Positions 46,043 to 51,969 of a stretch of DNA of 51,969 nucleotides are shown piece by piece; positions within the stretch are counted from its first letter, which is position 1, and every line of letters starts with the position of its first letter. A program made the translations under genes and the position numbers. Under the pieces are notes generated by a model. That model ran no database searches. It was given only the letters and a program-made list of their open reading frames with translations, and was not told the origin of the DNA. This stretch comes from CAYZPW01 sp964480475 (GTDB lineage Bacteria; B130-G9). The DNA lies in assembly GCA_964480475.1 (NCBI GenBank), contig CAYZPW010000010.1, positions 1 to 51,969 of the forward strand, written 5' to 3'.

Positions 46043-46208
46043 ACGCCGCCTCAATCACTAGAGAACAGGTAACGTTCGAATACCAGCACGCAAAACCAAC
46101 AGCATCCATGATAGGGGGCAGCTCTGGCGGTGTCAAACACGGCGGTGGGAGCTGCCGTGGTGTCTCGTTGCGGCAAGGCTCGTCTCCGCTCGAAGGTAAT
46201 TGGCCGGT

Positions 46209-46230
46209 GTAGGGGCAGGCCACCGCGCCT
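46209..46230 (+). repeat. TGTAGGGGC-type element, divergent copy
   Basis: TGTAGGGGCAGGCCACCGCGCC keeps the TGTAGGGGC head but has a less regular core than the other copies. Confidence 0.45.
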
Positions 46231-46352
46231 GGGTCATAAGTGGATTGACGAGCATTTCGTTGTCCATTCACACAACAACGATACAGGAAATACGGCCGAT
46301 TGTCAAGATCAACGCGGCGGTTTTCTTATGCGACGCGATTGTCGGAATCAGC

Positions 46353-46386
46353 CTGTAGGGGCGGTGTCTCAGACCCGCCCGCCTAC
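46353..46386 (+). repeat. TGTAGGGGCG-type element
   Basis: Begins TGTAGGGGCGGTGTCTCAGA; the centre GGTGTCTCAGACCCGCC can form a hairpin and the end CGCCTAC pairs back with the head. Confidence 0.65.
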
Positions 46387-46434
46387 GTGAATCCCTGCCG
46401 ATACGAGGCGTCTTATGTGACCATCAATTAGAGA

Positions 46435-46463
46435 GGGCGTGGTCTTAAGACCTCGCCCCTACA
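46435..46463 (-). repeat. TGTAGGGGCG-type element
   Basis: On the minus strand it begins TGTAGGGGCGAGGTCTTAAG; the centre GGTCTTAAGACC (46441-46452 region) is perfectly palindromic. Confidence 0.7.
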
Positions 46464-46550
46464 CGCCTGCAACGACCTATGACCCAGCCTCACCGTGCCT
46501 GCCCTATCTGAATTGATCGTACACAGGGCAACCGTTCGCCACAGCGCTGC

Positions 46551-48194
46551 CTAGTCGCTGATGCTGAACCAGAGCTCTGAGATGGGCGAGATGATCTCGA
46601 AAGTCCCACGCTTGGTGAAGGCGGCAAGTGCCTTGAAATCGCCCTGAGGGATCGCTGCTGCTGGGATGACCAGGACGGCTATTGTCTCGTCGTGGCCGGC
46701 GCTGAGGCTATACGGCACGGGGTCGAAGTCCGTTGTCCAGTTCGGATATGAATAGAACGTGGGCGAACCGTCGATGAAGATGATAACGTGCAGGTCAACG
46801 TCTATCGCCTGGTGCTGGTCGTTGGTCAGGTCAGCCATGATATTGATGATCTCGTCGGTCTCATAAACCTGCTCAAGGCTTCTCAATATGACCAGTGGAG
46901 CATTCATAAGGCCCGCCTGGCCCGCGAATGCCCCAGCATAGATGCCGACATCGCGGCCCAAGCACGGCGAATCGGCCGGCCATCCAGCAGCAGTCGTCTG
47001 GAGCCCAACATCGTCAACGAAGAACGTGTCGCCCGGCTGTGTGTAGTTCTCTTGGCTGCCACATTTGTAGAGCGTTTTGTGGCTCTCCTCGGACGTGTCA
47101 ACCGCGACGGTAATCGAGGTCCTCGTGTTGGAGAGGACCTCGAAAGTCCTGGACTGACCGCCATAGATTATATGCATCGCCGTCGTATCGGGAACCAAGT
47201 CGAGCCCAACGAGCGAATCCGTGTCCCAATGCGCGTCCGTGCAGACCAACGTGTCGTAATCCGCGCCTGTAATGGACGAGACCACGCCGGTCCCTACAAG
47301 CAACGGGTCGCTCAGGATGTCAGTCGGGCCAGCAGAGACGCCCTCGTAATCCATCTCGCGATTCGATGCGACGCAGTTATGGGCAAGCGTTGGCGTCGAA
47401 TGCTGGCAGAAAAGCCCAGTCTCGTTCTCGGTGATGATGTTGTACTGAAGCAAAGGAGACGAGTGAAACACACTCACGCCTCGTTCGTAATGGCCCACCA
47501 CGGCGTTGTTACTCACGACGCAGCCCGAATCCCTCGTTATGACGATGCCGTCGTAGAGACTGTTGATGACCTTGTTGTTTAGGATGTAGCCATTTGAGCC
47601 GATAGTGTAAATGCCGTGCTCGAAATCCGCTATTCTGTTGTTGTGAACAAGCGGCGAGGTGTTCTCCGCCCACAGGCCAACATATCTGCCCGTCATTTTG
47701 TTGTTGTGGATGATTGGCGCCCCAGAGCCCTTCGCCATGACGCACATATACACCGCCTCGATTGTGTTATTGAATATCTGCGGCGAGGCGTTCTGCGACC
47801 TGATCCCCACGTATCGGCTTTGGATGTAATTGTTCTCGATGATAACGTCTGCGCCATTGCAGTCGATGCCGATGATGCCCTCCTCAATCGATAGACCGCA
47901 TATCCTGCATCCGGGGGCCGCTTGAATGGCCACAGCGTCCGCCTCGGCGTTGATTACGGTTCTGGCTTTCCCGCTGCCCAAGACCGTAACGCCCTCAGTC
48001 AGAACTAACGCCTCGTCAAAGGTCCCCGTGCCAATTGAGACAACGTCGCCGGGCGACGCATTGTCAATTGCGGCCTGAATCGTGCGGTATTCCGATGGCA
48101 CGAATAGCACTTCGGCCGAGACCATTGGCACGAAGCAGCAAAGCGCAACAACCTGAGCAATGATAAGCAAACCAAGAACCTTACGACAATTCAT
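46551..48194 (-). CDS. Secreted right-handed beta-helix protein
   Basis: A signal peptide (KVLGLLIIAQVVALCCFVPMVSA) is followed by a beta-helix of the NosD/pectate-lyase type: YRTIQAAIDNASPGDVVSIG, then regular turns with asparagine-rich positions (IENNYIQSRYVGIRSQNASPQIFNNTIEAV and similar) to about residue 290. The last 130 residues form a separate beta-sandwich that contains GSPTFYSYPNW and ends in GTFEIISPISELWFSISD. Enzymatic residues are not recognised; it is likely a surface or extracellular binding protein or carbohydrate-active relative. A strong GGAGGAG site precedes the ATG. Confidence 0.85.
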   Translation of the reverse strand: MNCRKVLGLLIIAQVVALCCFVPMVSAEVLFVPSEYRTIQAAIDNASPGDVVSIGTGTFDEALVLTEGVTVLGSGKARTVINAEADAVAIQAAPGCRICGLSIEEGIIGIDCNGADVIIENNYIQSRYVGIRSQNASPQIFNNTIEAVYMCVMAKGSGAPIIHNNKMTGRYVGLWAENTSPLVHNNRIADFEHGIYTIGSNGYILNNKVINSLYDGIVITRDSGCVVSNNAVVGHYERGVSVFHSSPLLQYNIITENETGLFCQHSTPTLAHNCVASNREMDYEGVSAGPTDILSDPLLVGTGVVSSITGADYDTLVCTDAHWDTDSLVGLDLVPDTTAMHIIYGGQSRTFEVLSNTRTSITVAVDTSEESHKTLYKCGSQENYTQPGDTFFVDDVGLQTTAAGWPADSPCLGRDVGIYAGAFAGQAGLMNAPLVILRSLEQVYETDEIINIMADLTNDQHQAIDVDLHVIIFIDGSPTFYSYPNWTTDFDPVPYSLSAGHDETIAVLVIPAAAIPQGDFKALAAFTKRGTFEIISPISELWFSISD

Positions 48195-48659
48195 GGGTCT
48201 CCTCCCAAAGAACAGACAGCTTTATCACACAATGGAAGTAATCCGCGCCCTACAAGGGCGCATCCACAGCAAGATAGCAAAACAACTACGTGCATACAAG
48301 TTCTTGAACCGCTGGACCATCTGTCTGCACAGAATTGTCGCTAGAGCCTACGTCCGCTGGCTTTTCCATGTAGTTTTCTGGTTGTGTCCGCTGAATCTGA
48401 CGACTACATCGATACAGGTGTTTGGCGGCTTCAGTTCGCCCATCTCCGATTAGCCGGTTGCAAGTCACTGGATTATCCGTAGATTGTATCCCAAGGGCAT
48501 GATGTTTGGCTAGGTCTGGCGGCAATACTGATGCTTAGAGCGCAGAGGAGCCCGGCTTCTCGTGATACCGAGGCTGTGTCCCTGCGGCTTTTCTGGTTGA
48601 TGCCGTGCTCGCCGGGTGCGACAGTTGCTATGCTCAGACTGTAACAGGAACGATGCGAA
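48195..48659. other. Intergenic region between divergent genes
   Basis: No gene is seen in 465 bases. A GCGCCC/GGGCGC hairpin with loop TACAA lies at 48245-48261. Promoters for the beta-helix gene (minus) and the glycerate kinase gene (plus) should be here, but no confident -35/-10 pair is called. Confidence 0.55.
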
Positions 48660-50006
48660 ATGAAGGACCTCAGAGCCGACGCGTTAAAGATATTTGAGGC
48701 GGGACTTGCTGCTGCCGACGGTGGCGAGGCGGTCAAACGAGCTGTGAAGCGGCTCGGAAACGACGTTGTCGTCGAGTCGCTCGATTCAATTGTGCGCTTC
48801 AATCTCGACGATTTCGAGCGTGTGTTCCTGGTCGGCGGGGGCAAGGCCGGGGCGCCGATGGCCGAGGCGCTGCTCGAGGTGATTGGCAACGATAGGGTCA
48901 CACAAGGGGCGATCGCGATCCCGCTTGGCAGCGACCGGCCGGACATCCCTGCTAACATCCGCGTCATCGAGGCGACTCATCCACTGCCGAGCGACGCCGC
49001 GGTCGCGGGCGCCAGGCGCATGATCGAGCTGGCGAACGATGCGACGGAGAAGGACCTCATCATCTTTGTGCTTTCCGGGGGCGCGTCCGCCATGCTGCCG
49101 CTTCCGGCGGAGGGCATCACGCTCGCGGACAAAGTCGAAACCACCAAGCAGCTCTTGGCGTCGGGCGCCACGATCGACGAGATCAACGCAATCAGGAAAC
49201 ACATATCGGCCATCAAAGGCGGCCAGCTCATGAACGCCGCATACCCCGCGCGGGTGCTCTCGCTCATTATGTCCGACGTGATCGGCGAGCGCCTCGAATC
49301 GGTCGGGTCGGGCCCCACCATCAGGAACACCACGACGTTCGCCGAGTGCCTCGAAATCGTGGGCCGATACCGGCTATCGAGGAAGCTGCCGAAGCCCGTG
49401 CTGAAGCGATTGAGGGACGGCGCTCTGGGCAAGTTCGCGGGGCCTGAGGACGTCCCAGAGAGCGTCTTCGAGAGGTGCGACAACGTCGTGGTTTGCAGCA
49501 ACGACCTGGCGCTGATTGCTTGCCAGAAGGCAGCAGGCGAGCTTGGATACTCCACTCTGAATCTCGGCTCATACATCTTTGGCGAGGCGCGTGAGGTGGC
49601 GAAGGTCATGGTAGGGATAGGGAAGTCAGCGCAGTCGCGTGGATATCCTGTAAGCCCGCCATGCTGTATCATCTCCGGTGGCGAGTTGACCGTTACTCTC
49701 ACAGGAGATGGCATCGGCGGTCGGAACCAGGAGTTCGCGCTCGCGGCTGGGTTGCACCTCCGCGGCACAGATGGCATCCTGATTTTGAGCGCCGGGACCG
49801 ATGGGATCGATGGTTCAAGCGACGCGGCCGGCGCGATCGCTGACGGCGGCACGGTTCCGCGCGGGGGCTACGAGGGCATGGAGATTGCCGATTACCTCGA
49901 CCGCAACGATTCGTTTTCATATCTTGACGCCATAGGCGATACGATTGTAACGGGCCGAACGGGCACAAACGTCATGGACATTCGATTGGTTTTGGTCAAT
50001 GGGTAG
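48660..50006 (+). CDS. gckA: Glycerate 2-kinase (class II, MOFRL family)
   Basis: The 448-residue protein has the DUF4147/MOFRL layout. The N-terminal domain contains VFLVGGGKAGAPMAEAL and IFVLSGGASAMLPLPAEGI, with EINAIRKHISAIKGGQL. The C-terminal MOFRL domain has ISGGELTVTLTGDGIGGRNQEFAL and LSAGTDGIDGSSDAAGAIAD. The enzyme phosphorylates glycerate to 2-phosphoglycerate, feeding glycolysis. Its stop codon TAG is formed by a TAGGGGCG dispersed repeat (50004-50026). AroB follows 56 bases later on the same strand. Confidence 0.95.
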   Translation: MKDLRADALKIFEAGLAAADGGEAVKRAVKRLGNDVVVESLDSIVRFNLDDFERVFLVGGGKAGAPMAEALLEVIGNDRVTQGAIAIPLGSDRPDIPANIRVIEATHPLPSDAAVAGARRMIELANDATEKDLIIFVLSGGASAMLPLPAEGITLADKVETTKQLLASGATIDEINAIRKHISAIKGGQLMNAAYPARVLSLIMSDVIGERLESVGSGPTIRNTTTFAECLEIVGRYRLSRKLPKPVLKRLRDGALGKFAGPEDVPESVFERCDNVVVCSNDLALIACQKAAGELGYSTLNLGSYIFGEAREVAKVMVGIGKSAQSRGYPVSPPCCIISGGELTVTLTGDGIGGRNQEFALAAGLHLRGTDGILILSAGTDGIDGSSDAAGAIADGGTVPRGGYEGMEIADYLDRNDSFSYLDAIGDTIVTGRTGTNVMDIRLVLVNG

Positions 50007-50026
50007 GGGCGTATTGCATACGCCCA
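50004..50026 (+). repeat. TAGGGGCG palindromic element forming the gckA stop
   Basis: The element reads TAGGGGCGTATTGCATACGC and continues CCA; the arms GGGGCGTAT and ATACGCCC are near-perfect inverted copies. Its first three bases (50004-50006) are the TAG stop codon of the glycerate kinase. Confidence 0.75.
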
Positions 50027-50062
50027 TGCGATGATCCGGCCATACGTATTGGAGACGATGTT

Positions 50063-51142
50063 ATGAAGAAGATTGAAGTCAGGCTTGGCGACACCACCTA
50101 TCCAATACTGATCGAGGCGGGTTCATTCGATCAGATAGGCAAGCAGCTCCTTGAGCGCTTCAAGCCGGATGCTCCTGTGGCGGTCATCTCCGACGAGAAC
50201 GTCGCACGCATCTACCTTGACAACATTGAAGGCGTCCTGCACGAGGCCGGCTTTGAGACTCTCGTTCACGTAATCAGGCCGGGCGAGGCGTCCAAGCGAC
50301 TTGAGACTGCGTCCGAGATTTATGATTTCCTTATCGAGAATAAGACCCCACGCGGTGGCATCATCATCGGCCTGGGTGGGGGCGTCGTGGGGGACATTGC
50401 CTCATTCATTGCCTCGACTTACATGCGAGGCGTGCCCTACGTCGCCGTTCCGACGTCGCTTCTGGCGCAGGTCGATTCGAGCGTTGGCGGGAAGACCGGT
50501 CTGCACCATCGCGGCGAGAAAAACGTCATCGGGACTTTCTATCAGCCCCGGTTCGTCCTGATTGACAGCGACTGCCTATCTACGCTGCCCAGACGGGAGC
50601 TACTCGCGGGTATGGCCGAGGTCGTCAAACAAGGCGCAATACGGGACGGGGAATTCTTCTCGTTCCTGGAGAGGGATTACAGAGCAGTTCTCGACCTGAG
50701 GAGAGACTCCCTCCTTCGAGTGGTGGGCGATTGCTGCCGGCTCAAGGCCGAAGTCGTCGCCGAGGATGAGTTCGATGAACGCGCAAGGCACGTGTTGAAT
50801 TATGGCCACACGATTGCCCACGCGCTGGAGGGGCTGACCGGGTTCAGGCAGTTCATGCACGGCGAGGCGGTGAGTATCGGGATAGTCGCGGCCGCGAAGG
50901 TCTCCCAGGCAATCGGCAAGTGCACCGCCGAGGATGTGCACCGACAGGAGCGCCTCCTCAGAAGCATCGGCCTCCCCACAAAGCTCGACAAGAGCTTCAT
51001 TCCAAGACTACTTGACCACCTCTACGCGGACAAGAAGCGCGTGGCCGACAAGATTCAGTTTGTTGTCTGCACCGGCATCGGCTCGGCCGACATCTGGCCC
51101 GTCACCCCGGAGGAGCTTGTCAGAATCCTGTCGGCTACTTAG
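50063..51142 (+). CDS. aroB: 3-dehydroquinate synthase
   Basis: The 359-residue protein has GGGVVGDIASFIASTYMRG with the NAD-binding glycines, VPTSLLAQVDSSVGGKTG, AEVVKQGAI, and LNYGHTIAHALE with the zinc histidine and FMHGEAVSIGI. It converts DAHP to 3-dehydroquinate in the shikimate pathway. GGAGACG precedes the ATG. The stop overlaps the opposing propeller gene by eight bases. The gene is distal to the glycerate kinase and is likely co-transcribed. Confidence 0.96.
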   Translation: MKKIEVRLGDTTYPILIEAGSFDQIGKQLLERFKPDAPVAVISDENVARIYLDNIEGVLHEAGFETLVHVIRPGEASKRLETASEIYDFLIENKTPRGGIIIGLGGGVVGDIASFIASTYMRGVPYVAVPTSLLAQVDSSVGGKTGLHHRGEKNVIGTFYQPRFVLIDSDCLSTLPRRELLAGMAEVVKQGAIRDGEFFSFLERDYRAVLDLRRDSLLRVVGDCCRLKAEVVAEDEFDERARHVLNYGHTIAHALEGLTGFRQFMHGEAVSIGIVAAAKVSQAIGKCTAEDVHRQERLLRSIGLPTKLDKSFIPRLLDHLYADKKRVADKIQFVVCTGIGSADIWPVTPEELVRILSAT

Positions 51143-51969
51143 GCCCCTGGGAATATCGCGTTACGCCATCGCGGGTGCAGAACCAGACGTCGCCGTTAGG
51201 AGCGCTTCTCATGCGCCATATCCAATCGCAGATCGGGACATCCTGCTCAGTTAAGTTCTGCCATTCTTGCGTGGCAATATCGAACCTCGCGACGCCACGG
51301 TAGTCGGGTCGTGAGGAGTAACCGGTGCTATCCCTGCTCCTCGCTACCCAGACATGGCCATAATCGTCCGCCAATAGCGGCAAACCGAGGTCCTCAATAC
51401 GGCCAGATGGCTCGTACCACCCGCCGGAGGCATTCAGCCGGCAGAGGCCCTTGTCTGTGAGAGCCCACACGTTGCCTTGGGCATCGATATCCACTGGGGC
51501 TTGCGTGTCTCCGTGATCGAAGAAGACCTTCCCACCACCAGGAAGCTCTTCCTCATAGTGAGTCCAGGCCTCACCGTCGAAGGAGCTGAGCGCCAACACG
51601 CTGCTAATGGGCCGAAAAAGAGACGTCCATCTTACCCATATGATGCCGTGTTGCTTGTCCACCATCCATATATCCGTCTTCGCGTTGCTCTCAATTAAGA
51701 GATCAAAATTGGCTTCCTCGGCCGCATGGATGCCACCATATTCTTGAGTACTTGTTGCGTCAATTACCCATACGGGGTCATCCCTGAGACGGCCTATGAA
51801 AGGATGAAACCACAACCTTCCCAGCTCATCCTCCGCGATGCTAGGAAAATAGTACCCAGGTTGGCTCGCGTTCAGAGATATGTCAGTCCATGTGCCGTCT
51901 CGATTGCACCAGAGGACGACGCTAGAACCGCCAGGACTGTAGTTCGCACACCAAGCCGTGCCCCGGGAG
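51135..51969 (-). CDS. Partial secreted propeller-like protein (5' end off the window)
   Basis: The minus-strand frame is open from the last base to the stop at 51135, so the N-terminus lies beyond the window; an internal TTG at 51815 is not the start. Repeating segments such as GNVWALTDKGLCRL, GHVWVARSRDS and GDVWFCTRDGVTRYS resemble two-component-regulator-propeller (Reg_prop) blades. It is likely an exported beta-propeller, similar in style to the 37333 gene. No enzyme motif is seen. The stop overlaps aroB by eight bases. Confidence 0.7.
   Translation of the reverse strand, partial: SRGTAWCANYSPGGSSVVLWCNRDGTWTDISLNASQPGYYFPSIAEDELGRLWFHPFIGRLRDDPVWVIDATSTQEYGGIHAAEEANFDLLIESNAKTDIWMVDKQHGIIWVRWTSLFRPISSVLALSSFDGEAWTHYEEELPGGGKVFFDHGDTQAPVDIDAQGNVWALTDKGLCRLNASGGWYEPSGRIEDLGLPLLADDYGHVWVARSRDSTGYSSRPDYRGVARFDIATQEWQNLTEQDVPICDWIWRMRSAPNGDVWFCTRDGVTRYSQGPK

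Larger units (their letters stand above)
46043..46550. other. Repeat-rich intergenic region
   Basis: No gene is supported. Three TGTAGGGG-type elements are seen: 46209-46230, 46353-46386 and 46435-46463. The stretch separates kdsC from the end of the beta-helix gene. Confidence 0.65.

Noticed and set aside
46788..47582. 264-residue open frame opposite the beta-helix gene
   Set aside because: The minus strand has the signal peptide and regular helix turns; the plus frame shows no domain.
48977..49852. 291-residue open frame opposite glycerate kinase
   Set aside because: Antisense to a complete MOFRL-family gene; Ser/Pro-rich shadow.

Overview
The window looks like a draft or metagenome-derived scaffold (it contains a run of exactly 100 N) from an uncultured Gram-negative, diderm bacterium with moderately high GC. 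The outer-membrane inference rests on a Kdo-8-phosphate phosphatase (KdsC), a LapB-like protein with a rubredoxin-type metal site, lipoprotein signals and many exported TPR or beta-rich proteins. Starts other than ATG (TTG, GTG) and very tight start/stop overlaps are common. I cannot name a phylum from the sequence alone; a candidate phylum is plausible but is an inference.

Layout. 1-590: repeat-rich intergenic DNA. 591-4202: SMC. 4848-7004: exported phosphodiesterase-like Tat lipoprotein. 7067-12451 (minus): zinc-ribbon membrane protein and a reduced Bat operon (one VWA protein, BatC-, BatD- and BatE-like). 13056-19452: three large polytopic GT-C-type glycosyltransferase-like proteins, one fused to an ILEI/FAM3-like domain. 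19407-19492: tRNA-Leu(CAG), followed by a block of palindromic repeats. 20152-21141: MoxR ATPase, separated from the Bat genes.

21294-24484 holds four genes with overlapping starts and stops: an OLD/RecF-like AAA ATPase, a TOPRIM-like protein, a DUF433 protein and an ADP-ribosylglycohydrolase. This is the best candidate for an undescribed system. It is followed by AddB- and AddA-type helicase-nuclease subunits (24587-31375), a truncated dehydrogenase remnant, and a PcrA/Rep-type helicase coupled to a ComEA-like helix-hairpin-helix protein (31665-34108). The whole 21-34 kb stretch is thus centred on DNA end processing, repair and possibly defence.

34376-37107: HDOD protein, TatD nuclease, GalT. 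37333-46042 (minus): KdsC, LapB-like protein, small lipoprotein, large TPR protein, a small exported protein broken by the assembly gap, a Gfo/Idh/MocA oxidoreductase, an orphan Rhs tip with a cysteine-rich tail, and a secreted protein. Several of these touch or overlap, so the part from 45392 down to 37333 may be one transcription unit. 46551-48194: secreted beta-helix protein. 48660-51142: glycerate 2-kinase and 3-dehydroquinate synthase. 51135-51969: 5'-truncated propeller-like protein running off the window.

At least three families of short palindromic intergenic repeats occur (GTTTCAAC-core hairpins, CCCTGAAGGGG hairpins, and TGTAGGGGCG elements). Some copies form the stop codon of the adjacent gene.
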